Source: a virus
DNA length: 36,509 nucleotides
Direction: 5' to 3' (one strand)
Virus record (IMG/VR): IMGVR_UViG_3300030451_002253
Span: 1 to 36,509 of that record
Below, piece by piece: positions 13,156 through 20,573 of this stretch (the stretch's first letter is position 1; the number at the start of each line of letters is the position of its first letter). The notes under the pieces were generated by a model that had not been told where the DNA came from, did not search any database, and saw nothing but the letters and a program-made list of their open reading frames with translations. The position numbers and the translations under genes were made by a program.

Positions 13156-14720
13156 CTGAAAGCGAATTTATACAACATCAGCCATGCCCAGCGTGTGGCT
13201 CATCTGATGCACTGGCTGTATATACAGATGGGCATACCTTTTGTTTTAGTTGTCAGACTAGAACAGCTGGAGATGGGCAAGAAAAAAAACTACCCATGAA
13301 CACAAATGTACAATTCAAAGGCGAGGCTCAAGCCCTTAAGAAAAGGAAACTCAGCCAAAAGACATGTGAGAAATACAAGATCTATAGAGACGAGACACAC
13401 TTACGCTTCCCTTATTTCGACAGCTCTGGATGTATTAAGGGATTCAAGACAAAAGATAAATTAAAAAATTTCAAATATGAAGGAGTTTCCACTGATACCT
13501 TATTCGGTCAGCATCTCTTTCCTACTACTGGTAAACGTATTGTTATTACTGAAGGTGAATTAGATGCTGCGAGCTGTTATGAAGCTATGGACGGCTGGCC
13601 GATGGTCTCGCTCGGACATGGAGCAGCGTCAGCTAAAAAGGACTTACAAAAACAAATACCTTTACTACAAGGCTATGAGGAGATCGTATTATTCTTCGAC
13701 AATGACGATGCCGGAAGACGAGCTGTCGATCAAGCAGCGTCAGCCCTCCCACTCGGTAAAGTCAAGATTGCGAGATTGGAGCAATACAAAGATGCGTCAG
13801 ATGCACTCCAAGCCAATGATGCGGAAGCTATCCGCAGGGCTATCTGGGATGCGAAGCCGTATCAACCGGATGGCATCGTTGATGGGAAGACATTACTAGA
13901 TCAAGTAACGACTCCCAGTCCACCTTGTAATCACTCATATCCCTTTCCAGGACTGCAATCTATGACTCATGGCATACGCTATGGGGAGCTAACCACTATA
14001 ACAGCAGGGACTGGTCAAGGTAAGAGTACCTTCTGTAGGCAACTCGCAACTGAGTTGTTAAATGAAGGAACTAAAGTCGGGTACATCGCATTAGAAGAAT
14101 CTAACAGGCGAACAGCTTTAGGACTTATGTCAGTAGCTGTGGGTAAAGCCCTGCACTTAGGCGAACATGAATATTCCACCTTAAAAGATGCTTACGATTC
14201 CACTATCGCTGGTTGGAACCTTTATCTATACGACCATTTTGGTAGTTTATCTTCGGATACTATCTACAGTCGTATTGAATATATGGCTCTGGGCTTAGAT
14301 ACAAAAGTAGTTTTCCTCGATCATTTATCCATATTATTATCCGGACTAGATGGAAGTATGGATGAGAGACGTACCATAGATAAAACTATGACTGACCTGA
14401 GAAGTCTGGTTGAAAGAACAGGAATTAAATTATTCTTAGTTTCACACTTAAGACGAGCTCAAGGAGATAAAGCAATAGAAGATGGTCAAAAGGTTTCAAT
14501 AGGGATGCTTCGAGGAAGTGCATCAATTTCTCAGTTAAGCGATACAGTTTTAGCTTTAGAAAGAGATCAACAGAAACCTGATGATATTTCAATTTTAAGA
14601 GTTTTAAAAAATAGATATTCAGGAGAGACAGGAATAGCTGCCTCACTTAAATACGACAAAAACACCTGTAAATTCAATGAAACTACAGACCCCGTTTTCG
14701 ATCCCAGCACAGACTTCTGA
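13152..14720 (+). CDS. Primase-helicase (T7 gp4-like)
   Basis: A 522-residue bifunctional replication protein. The zinc-binding domain has C12, C15, C31 and C34 (CPACG, CFSCQ); the TOPRIM primase has EGELDAAS (134-141) and FDNDDAG (182-188); the helicase has Walker A GTGQGKST (286-293) and a Walker B-like VVFLDHLS. It unwinds DNA and makes primers for the phage polymerase. Start ATG 13152 overlaps the preceding stop; the upstream in-frame ATG at 13113 would add residues from the neighbour gene. T7 gp4 is 566 aa, so this one is near full length. Confidence 0.96.
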   Translation: MTESEFIQHQPCPACGSSDALAVYTDGHTFCFSCQTRTAGDGQEKKLPMNTNVQFKGEAQALKKRKLSQKTCEKYKIYRDETHLRFPYFDSSGCIKGFKTKDKLKNFKYEGVSTDTLFGQHLFPTTGKRIVITEGELDAASCYEAMDGWPMVSLGHGAASAKKDLQKQIPLLQGYEEIVLFFDNDDAGRRAVDQAASALPLGKVKIARLEQYKDASDALQANDAEAIRRAIWDAKPYQPDGIVDGKTLLDQVTTPSPPCNHSYPFPGLQSMTHGIRYGELTTITAGTGQGKSTFCRQLATELLNEGTKVGYIALEESNRRTALGLMSVAVGKALHLGEHEYSTLKDAYDSTIAGWNLYLYDHFGSLSSDTIYSRIEYMALGLDTKVVFLDHLSILLSGLDGSMDERRTIDKTMTDLRSLVERTGIKLFLVSHLRRAQGDKAIEDGQKVSIGMLRGSASISQLSDTVLALERDQQKPDDISILRVLKNRYSGETGIAASLKYDKNTCKFNETTDPVFDPSTDF

Positions 14721-14721
14721 G

Positions 14722-14823
14722 TTGGATGAATTGAAAAAACCAAACCCACCTACTAAACAGCAGAAAAGAAAAGCAAAGTTTAAAGATAAAACATATGTCG
14801 GAAAAACAAATGCTCGTATTTGA
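14722..14823 (+). CDS. Possible very small basic protein (33 aa)
   Basis: A TTG-started frame, LDELKKPNPPTKQQKRKAKF and onward, of 33 codons filling the 74-base gap between primase-helicase and polymerase and overlapping the latter. It is very basic. TTG is used for at least one other gene here (393), and the gap is otherwise unusual in a packed genome. No similarity known to me; it could be chance. Confidence 0.35.
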   Translation: MDELKKPNPPTKQQKRKAKFKDKTYVGKTNARI

Positions 14824-15328
14824 TTGCGAAACTAACGGACTATTACATGACCTTTCTGAGATACATTGCATCGCCATATACGACTCCCAAAAGGAAGAAA
14901 CCTTCGTATTTAATAATCAAGGTGGTGACTGCTACCCGATCACGGAAGGTTTGCATTGGCTTACCTCGGCTGATGTTATCGTTGGGCACAATATCATTAA
15001 TTTTGATATACCTGCTTTACGGAAAACTTATTCTTGGTTTGAGCCTCGTGGTAATGTTCTTGATACTCTTATCATGTCTCGTTTATACCATCCAAACATG
15101 ATGGATATAGACAAGAGAAGAAATATAGCAAGAATGCCATTACAACTATATGGAAGGCACAGTTTAGAAAGTTATGGATACCGATTAGGAGAATATAAAG
15201 GTGAGTTTGGAAAGACCACAGACTGGAAAGAGTGGTCACAAGAAATGCAAGATTACTGCGTCCAAGACGTAAACGTTACCACCAAATTATGCGAACACTT
15301 CCGGAAATACCTGATTGGCTCTTACTAG
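14795..15328 (+). CDS. DNA polymerase, 3'-5' exonuclease part
   Basis: A 177-residue protein equal to the exonuclease domain of T7 gp5. It has Exo I DCETNG (D10, E12), Exo II GHNIINFDIPAL and Exo III YCVQDVNVT (Y and D). It proofreads during replication. It ends at TAG in a frame different from the polymerase domain, at the point (after CEHFRKY) where the T7 enzyme passes from exonuclease to polymerase. Either the gene is truly split, or there is a ribosomal -1 shift, or the assembly lacks or gains a base. Overlap with the polymerase frame is 40 to 97 bases, depending on its start. Confidence 0.88.
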   Translation: MSEKQMLVFDCETNGLLHDLSEIHCIAIYDSQKEETFVFNNQGGDCYPITEGLHWLTSADVIVGHNIINFDIPALRKTYSWFEPRGNVLDTLIMSRLYHPNMMDIDKRRNIARMPLQLYGRHSLESYGYRLGEYKGEFGKTTDWKEWSQEMQDYCVQDVNVTTKLCEHFRKYLIGSY

Positions 15329-16554
15329 AACATCAGGTAGCTCAAATACTCACAGATCAAGAAATACATGGATGGTCATTTGATGAATCAAAAGGTCAGC
15401 AACTTGAGTCACATCTCAGAAGAGAGATGGAAGAAGTTACTGGAATACTTCGAGAACAATTCCCTCTCATTGGCGGAAAAATGTTCACTCCTAAACGAGA
15501 TAACGCTACACAAGGATATAGAGCAGGAGCAGAACTCCAGCGATTAGTTGAATTTAACCCTACTTCGAGAGATCACATAGCATGGATACTAAAACATCGG
15601 CTGAAAATTACTCTGACTCAGACCACGAAAACTGGGAAGATAATTATAGACGAGACTACATTGAAGGAGATCTCGAATCCCTTCTGCAAGTTATGTGCGA
15701 AAGCTTTGGATCTAAAAAAGAAGCTCGGAATGTTATCGCAAGGCGTGAACGCATGGCTACGGTTATGTACGACCTCTAGTCGAATACATCACCACTGTTC
15801 AGTGGCTACTAACACATTTAGATGTGCTCATAGAAAGCCAAACCTCGCACAGGTTCCAGCTGATAAAGAATTTAGAGAACTATTTACCGCATCCCCTGGT
15901 ATGACTATGGTTGGGGCGGATTTAAGTGGTATCGAATTAAGAATGCTTGCCCATTACTTAGGTAGATATGACGGAGGTAGATATGCAGATATCCTACTTA
16001 ACGGAGATATTCACCAAGTAAATGCTGACAAGATTGGCATATCAAGGAGACAAGTCAAGACTGTAACCTATGCCTACTTATATGGAGCTGGAAACCTTAA
16101 GTTAGGTCTGAGCTATGATCCACAACTTCCAGAGAGCAAAGCAGCTAAGAAAGGTAAAGAAATAAGAGCAGCTTTTGTTGCTGCCATTGATGGTTTAGCT
16201 GACCTACAGAAGGCAGTAGTAGCAAAAGGTTCTAATGGTTATCTATTAGCAATAGATGGACGGAGAGTCCTTGTAGATAGTTCTCACAAGTCACTGAACT
16301 ACTTACTTCAGTGCTCGGCAAGCATAATCGCCAAGCGGCAAATGGTTATAGCTAATGAGAAATTAAAAACCTTTCACACTAAACAACTCGCATTCATTCA
16401 CGATGAATTGCAATACGAATGTGATCCGAAATATGTAGACGAGGTAAAACTTACACTTGAAAACTCAGCAATTGAAGCTGGAGTTTATTACAAACTTAGA
16501 TGCCCAATCGCAGCAGAAGCCAAATCAGGATCTAACTGGAGCGAAGTCCACTAA
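15289..16554 (+). CDS. DNA polymerase, family A polymerase part (T7 gp5-like)
   Basis: A 421-residue polymerase domain. It has motif A (GADLSGIELRMLAHYLG), the O-helix motif B (RRQVKTVTYAYLYGAG) and motif C (FIHDELQYEC). The residue equivalent to E. coli Phe762 and T7 Tyr526 is Tyr261. The N-terminal stretch EHQVAQILTDQEIHGWSFDE aligns with T7 gp5 just after its exonuclease domain. A start at ATG 15289 is plausible; the frame is open back to 15232. Joined to the exonuclease part by a -1 shift near 15313-15318, it would give a protein of about 597 residues, normal for this clade. Confidence 0.9.
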   Translation: MRTLPEIPDWLLLEHQVAQILTDQEIHGWSFDESKGQQLESHLRREMEEVTGILREQFPLIGGKMFTPKRDNATQGYRAGAELQRLVEFNPTSRDHIAWILKHRLKITLTQTTKTGKIIIDETTLKEISNPFCKLCAKALDLKKKLGMLSQGVNAWLRLCTTSSRIHHHCSVATNTFRCAHRKPNLAQVPADKEFRELFTASPGMTMVGADLSGIELRMLAHYLGRYDGGRYADILLNGDIHQVNADKIGISRRQVKTVTYAYLYGAGNLKLGLSYDPQLPESKAAKKGKEIRAAFVAAIDGLADLQKAVVAKGSNGYLLAIDGRRVLVDSSHKSLNYLLQCSASIIAKRQMVIANEKLKTFHTKQLAFIHDELQYECDPKYVDEVKLTLENSAIEAGVYYKLRCPIAAEAKSGSNWSEVH

Positions 16555-16891
16555 GCAATGCAGTATATGTAAACAACATAAATTTATAACTGAATTTAAA
16601 ATATGTAATACAACTCCTAAGAAAATACACTATAAACATTTTTGTAAAAGTTGCGATAACAAAATAAATAGAGAAAGAAGAGAGATTAGAAAAAATGCAC
16701 CACCACAAACTGAACAATGTGAGTTATGTGGAAAGGTATGTAAGACGTATTTAGATCATTGCCATACAACCTTATCTTTTAGAGGTTGGTTATGTAATGA
16801 ATGCAATACAGGTCTCGGTTCTTTTAAAGAAAATACTGAACTTTTACAAAAAGCAATAACTTATTTAAGCCCGAATGAAATTATTAATTGA
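16457..16891 (+). CDS. Endonuclease VII-type protein
   Basis: A protein of up to 144 residues with the recombination endonuclease VII pattern: zinc-binding CxxC pairs (CSICK, CKSCD, CELCG) and LDHCHTTLSFRGWLCNECNTGLGSFKEN, which holds the D-H-C-H and N-x-x-G-x catalytic block. The family resolves branched DNA (T4 gp49) but small free-standing members act as homing-type enzymes. The first 30 residues overlap polymerase in another frame and look like random sequence, so the real start is uncertain. It overlaps the next gene by 17 bases. T7 has no gene like it here, so it is probably an insertion. Confidence 0.82.
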   Translation: MKTQQLKLEFITNLDAQSQQKPNQDLTGAKSTKQCSICKQHKFITEFKICNTTPKKIHYKHFCKSCDNKINRERREIRKNAPPQTEQCELCGKVCKTYLDHCHTTLSFRGWLCNECNTGLGSFKENTELLQKAITYLSPNEIIN

Positions 16892-17639
16892 TTGCGACTA
16901 CATAGTATATAAATGCTGTGCATCCGCAGAGACAGAACTTGATTTTGGTGACGATGTCATAGTTGTAACCTCATTATTTAGTGAGGCTTACAAATGTGTT
17001 CAAAGAGAATTAGAGCGAGTTAAAGACGAATTTCCTTTTCATGAGGAGATGCTGCTCTTTTTTACAAGCCCTAATAATTTTAGGAAAAAAATTTTACCGG
17101 AATACAAGGGTCATCGAAATCGAAAAAAGCCGTGTGGATTCAAAAGAGTTATAAATCAGCTCAAGAAAGATTACAAAGTAATTGTTAAACCTACTCTTGA
17201 AGCTGACGATAGCCTTGGGATTTATGCCACTAAATATAAAGGCAATATTATTGTCTCTCCTGACAAGGATATGAGGCAGATTGCTGGTAAATTATATGAC
17301 TTTAAGGAAACTGTAGAGATCACCCCTGAAGAGGGAGCTAAGTGGCATTTAACACAGACATTAAGTGGCGACAACACTGATGGCTACAGCGGTGTGCCAG
17401 GAATTGGAATAAAACGTGCTGAAAAAATCTTTGAAGAGAAAGGCTACACATGGAAAGCAGTCGTAGAAACTTTTGAAGAGAAAGGCATGACAGCTGATGA
17501 TGCATTAACTAATGCAAGACTCGCTCGAATATTAACTACTGATGACTACGACCATGAGAAAAAAGAACCAATCCTTTGGACCCCCACCTCCAATTACCAA
17601 ATTGACAATTCAGCAAGACTTGAAGCTACGCCAGCTTGA
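16875..17639 (+). CDS. 5'-3' exonuclease (T7 gp6-like)
   Basis: A 254-residue FEN/gp6-type exonuclease. It shows the acidic metal sites of the family: LLIDCDYIVY (D6, D8), LEADDSLGIYA, IVSPDKDMRQIA, and a SGDNTDGYSGVPGIGIKRAE helix-hairpin-helix region. It removes RNA primers and degrades host DNA to supply nucleotides. T7 gp6 is 300 aa. It is followed by overlapping small genes and RNR, so nucleotide recycling and reduction are linked. Confidence 0.93.
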   Translation: MKLLIDCDYIVYKCCASAETELDFGDDVIVVTSLFSEAYKCVQRELERVKDEFPFHEEMLLFFTSPNNFRKKILPEYKGHRNRKKPCGFKRVINQLKKDYKVIVKPTLEADDSLGIYATKYKGNIIVSPDKDMRQIAGKLYDFKETVEITPEEGAKWHLTQTLSGDNTDGYSGVPGIGIKRAEKIFEEKGYTWKAVVETFEEKGMTADDALTNARLARILTTDDYDHEKKEPILWTPTSNYQIDNSARLEATPA

Positions 17640-17838
17640 GATCTTGTTGGCAAAACCTGAGACAAGGAAGGAAGATATCGCAACTGTGATGATAGCTCTT
17701 CAAGAACAAGCCTTTGTCTTATCAAACTGTATAGAAAACTTAGTTAAAAAATGGCCGAAACCACCAATAGCCGAGGACCCTCCTATTACAAACGAGGACC
17801 TGTCGATGTTTGGGATTTTATTAGACAACAGGGATTAA
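17554..17838 (+). CDS. Small hypothetical protein (94 aa)
   Basis: A 94-residue protein starting MRKKNQSFGPPPPITKLT (an ATG four codons upstream at 17542 would also serve). After a Pro-rich start it is helical (LKLRQLEILLAKPETRKEDI, VMIALQEQAFVLSNCIENL). It overlaps the exonuclease by 86 bases and the DUF3310 gene by 88 bases. No family recognised; the long overlaps make it less certain, but the helical pattern looks like a real protein. Confidence 0.55.
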   Translation: MRKKNQSFGPPPPITKLTIQQDLKLRQLEILLAKPETRKEDIATVMIALQEQAFVLSNCIENLVKKWPKPPIAEDPPITNEDLSMFGILLDNRD

Positions 17839-18005
17839 ATTTTCACCTTGGAAACGTAATCAAATATGTATGTCGAGCCGGTTACAAAAACAATGACATC
17901 GAAGATCTATCAAAAGCAATCCACTACTTATCAAATGAAATCGAATTTAGAACCAAACAGAATTGCGAGAACTGGGAGAGTCCAACAATGGATCGACAAC
18001 CCTAA
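17751..18005 (+). CDS. DUF3310 family protein
   Basis: An 84-residue protein with the DUF3310 core: DVWDFI, then LNFHLGNVIKYVCRAGYKNN and DIEDLSKAIHYLSNEI. This family is widespread in phages and looks like a small all-helical, MazG- or kinase-associated domain; its action is not settled. The place between exonuclease and ribonucleotide reductase suggests a nucleotide-related role. The 3' end overlaps the RNR start. Confidence 0.85.
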   Translation: MAETTNSRGPSYYKRGPVDVWDFIRQQGLNFHLGNVIKYVCRAGYKNNDIEDLSKAIHYLSNEIEFRTKQNCENWESPTMDRQP

Positions 18006-19356
18006 CTCTCGTCTGCCCGTATCATGCACAGTCTTCGTAGTTGAAGACTCTATGGAGGGAAATGAAGGAATCCAAGCAAGCTGGCAGTTTGTGTCGCATG
18101 CTCTTAGATATGGAGCAGGAGTCGCAGTCCACCTGTCGAAACTTAGACCAAAAGGAACAACAACAGATAAAGGACCTGATACACTCGTTGCATCAGGACC
18201 AGTGTCATTCGGAAAAATTTACTCAACATTAAATGAAATACTTAGAAGAGGGGGCACATACCGTAATGGGGCGTGTGTTCTGCACCTTGATATTGATCAC
18301 CCCGATATTCTTGAGTTCGTGCAAGTCTCCAGACAAGAACTCCCATGGGTTAAACGATGTGTTGACCTCACCCCAGAGCTCTGGGCTAATACAGAAGCTG
18401 GAACAAAGGAAGCAATTATACGAGGGATTGCTAGAGGAGACATCTGGCTCAATAAAATAAGATATCACTATGACAAAGAAACTCAGTCACACCAACGGAT
18501 CTGGTCGAATGTCTGCATTGAGGTTTACTTGCCCTCACGAGGCACATGCCTGTTACAGCACATCAATCTCGGTGCCTGTCGTATCGGAGAAGTACGAGAG
18601 AGTTTCCGTGAAGGTATGCAATCTTTGTGCGACCTCCATGGTAGGACAGGCGTTGGAGAATCTGGAGAGTACCTTCCGCCAGATGTCGATAGACAAGTCG
18701 GACTCGGAATGCTCGGTCTGGCCAACTTCCTCAGAAACAATAATATAACTTATGCTCAATTTGGTGAAGCATTAGAAGCTACCAATAATGGAAATGTATC
18801 TGATACACTAGCTGGATTTGCTGCAAGAGAGCTCTATTTAGGTATAGAGGAAGCTGCAAATGTAGCAAGAAGTCACAACATGGTGAGGGCATTTGCCATA
18901 GCTCCAACTGCATCGTGCTCATATAGAAGTAGAGACTTAAAAGGTTATACTTGTACTCCTGAAATAGCACCGCCTATTGCACGAACAGTGGATAGAGATT
19001 CAGGTGAATTTGGAGTGGAGCAAGTTCAATATGGCAACGTTGAGATAGCCAGCGAGGTAGGCTGGGATGTTTATAAGAAAGTAGCCGATCAAATAATGAT
19101 CATGCTACATAGAACTGGATTGCTTCATGGCTATAGCTTCAATTCTTGGAGTGACATGGTGAATTACGATGAAGCTTTTGTAGAAGAGTGGTTGAAATCA
19201 CCACAAACTTCTCTCTATTATTCTTTACAAGTAATGGGCGACACTCAAGATAAGTCTGATGCTTACGCAGCATTAGATCAATCCGAAGTTGATGATTACT
19301 TGGCAGAGATAATGAGCAACAAACCAGATGAAATCGGATGTGATTGTCAGCAATGA
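17935..19356 (+). CDS. nrdA: Ribonucleotide reductase alpha subunit
   Basis: A 473-residue catalytic subunit, compact compared with E. coli NrdA (761) and without an ATP-cone domain, so allosteric dATP shut-off is unlikely. The active site shows the first redox Cys (RLPVSC), the radical Cys with N-x-C-x-E (SNVCIEVYLP), the second redox Cys (GTCLLQHINL) and a C-terminal CxC (IGCDCQQ) for re-reduction. ATG 17935 (MKSNLEPNRIARTG) is preferred over 17866. Cyanopodovirus RNRs of this type were once called class II and later re-annotated as class I because of the adjacent beta subunit. ATGA overlap with that gene. Confidence 0.9.
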   Translation: MKSNLEPNRIARTGRVQQWIDNPNSRLPVSCTVFVVEDSMEGNEGIQASWQFVSHALRYGAGVAVHLSKLRPKGTTTDKGPDTLVASGPVSFGKIYSTLNEILRRGGTYRNGACVLHLDIDHPDILEFVQVSRQELPWVKRCVDLTPELWANTEAGTKEAIIRGIARGDIWLNKIRYHYDKETQSHQRIWSNVCIEVYLPSRGTCLLQHINLGACRIGEVRESFREGMQSLCDLHGRTGVGESGEYLPPDVDRQVGLGMLGLANFLRNNNITYAQFGEALEATNNGNVSDTLAGFAARELYLGIEEAANVARSHNMVRAFAIAPTASCSYRSRDLKGYTCTPEIAPPIARTVDRDSGEFGVEQVQYGNVEIASEVGWDVYKKVADQIMIMLHRTGLLHGYSFNSWSDMVNYDEAFVEEWLKSPQTSLYYSLQVMGDTQDKSDAYAALDQSEVDDYLAEIMSNKPDEIGCDCQQ

Positions 19357-20066
19357 ACCCCTATACAAAATTATTAAATAGAAAAAGAACTTGGACACCG
19401 GTCCAAACCACTAAAGGAAAATTAAAATATGGTGCAGAAGAAACCATCTACCGTTGTCTTGCAGTACGGACAATGGAACTACCAGTTGGCTCGTTTATAT
19501 CTGAAGCTCTCTCGGAGATTCCTAAATTATCTAGAGAACTTCTGGAGTCAAACGTAAAAGATGAAGTTAAACATGACATAGCTCTCGAATATATCACTAA
19601 CGCCCATGGTGTAGATGATGAAGCTGAAGCTGAAGCACTACGCTTACGAGAGGCTTGGATGAGTCATCCTGATCACACAGTATTAAAAGCATTGGTAATA
19701 GAACGAGCAATATTCTTTGTTCTTTTACCATTCTTTAGATTCAATGGTGATGCAGGATTAAGAACTGTAAGTGCAGATATATCTAGAGACGAGCAAATAC
19801 ATGTAGCCACAAATAGTCTGGTATGTACAGAGCTCGGTCTAACCCCTAGTCCCTCTTTAGACAAACTGAGGAAGGCAACAATTAACTGGATAATGCAACC
19901 ACTTAAGAATGATCATGCCGATAGATATTTGAGCAAAAAATTTTGGCTCGATGCTAGTGATCGACTTATGTATGAGGGCAAGGCTCCAGAATTTAATGAA
20001 ACAAAAGCTGCGAGAATGCCAGCTTTCTTTGAACATGCAAACACAAATCTCCCTCAATACTCTTAG
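19353..20066 (+). CDS. nrdB: Ribonucleotide reductase beta subunit (ferritin-like)
   Basis: A 237-residue ferritin-like protein. Metal ligands match class I beta subunits: E42, E71 and H74 (DEVKH), E117 (VIERAIFF), E147 and H150 (DEQIH). It would hold the metal cofactor that starts the radical in the alpha subunit. The residue four after H74, where E. coli has radical Tyr122, is Leu78. ATG 19353 overlaps the alpha stop. The protein is shorter than E. coli NrdB (376). Confidence 0.82.
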   Translation: MNPYTKLLNRKRTWTPVQTTKGKLKYGAEETIYRCLAVRTMELPVGSFISEALSEIPKLSRELLESNVKDEVKHDIALEYITNAHGVDDEAEAEALRLREAWMSHPDHTVLKALVIERAIFFVLLPFFRFNGDAGLRTVSADISRDEQIHVATNSLVCTELGLTPSPSLDKLRKATINWIMQPLKNDHADRYLSKKFWLDASDRLMYEGKAPEFNETKAARMPAFFEHANTNLPQYS

Positions 20067-20226
20067 GCTTCACAATGAAAGGCTAGATGAGTTAATTAAA
20101 AAACTTGAGGATAATTTCGCATGGAAACCCATCCATCCGAAAGAAGATGTACAGACCATCATGTACAGAGCTGGTCAAGCCAGCGTTATTGAATATATAA
20201 AATCCATAATGGAGGAAGAAATCTAA
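20035..20226 (+). CDS. Small helical protein before the virion block (63 aa)
   Basis: A 63-residue protein starting MQTQISLNTLRLHNERLDEL, helical and acidic, with the pattern EDVQTIMYRAGQASVIEYIK. ATG 20035 lies in the end of nrdB (32-base overlap); the stop overlaps the next ATG (TAATG). No family recognised. It is probably the last middle gene or first late gene. Confidence 0.6.
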   Translation: MQTQISLNTLRLHNERLDELIKKLEDNFAWKPIHPKEDVQTIMYRAGQASVIEYIKSIMEEEI

Positions 20227-20573
20227 TGTGCGCACCCGTACTACCGCTTCTTGGAGCGATAGGTGGCGTAGTCACTGCTGCATCATCACTAGGAATACTT
20301 GGTGGTCAAAAGCAGGGACAACCCCCTCAAAGAAATCAAACACCCCCACCATCTGCTCAAAACCCAGGTCCTCAGGCGGCTGGGGCTGGTGATGATGAGC
20401 AAATAAAAGCAGAGGATATAGAAGTTAAGCAAAACGCTAAACAGAAAAGAGATAAACAAACAACTAAGAAAGGTACAGGCGGTCTAGGGGCTAAAGATCC
20501 TGGCGTCAATACTGGAACTTCAGCTGACACCCCAGCCGGAGGAGTTAATACAGGTACAGATCCAGCGACATGA
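20226..20573 (+). CDS. gp7.3-like small virion protein candidate
   Basis: A 115-residue low-complexity protein with a hydrophobic Gly/Ala N-terminus (LLGAIGGVVTAASSLGILGG), a Pro/Gln-rich part and a Lys/Gly/Thr-rich tail. It sits directly before the portal gene, as T7 gene 7.3 does; gp7.3 is similar in size, Ala/Gly/Lys-rich, is part of the virion and is needed for adsorption. Sequence identity is not visible, so the call rests on position and composition. Confidence 0.5.
   Translation: MCAPVLPLLGAIGGVVTAASSLGILGGQKQGQPPQRNQTPPPSAQNPGPQAAGAGDDEQIKAEDIEVKQNAKQKRDKQTTKKGTGGLGAKDPGVNTGTSADTPAGGVNTGTDPAT

Noticed and set aside
15306-15318. Programmed -1 slippery heptamer in DNA polymerase
   Set aside because: No X-XXY-YYZ heptamer fits the zero frame in the overlap, so a programmed shift is not supported beyond the frame change itself.
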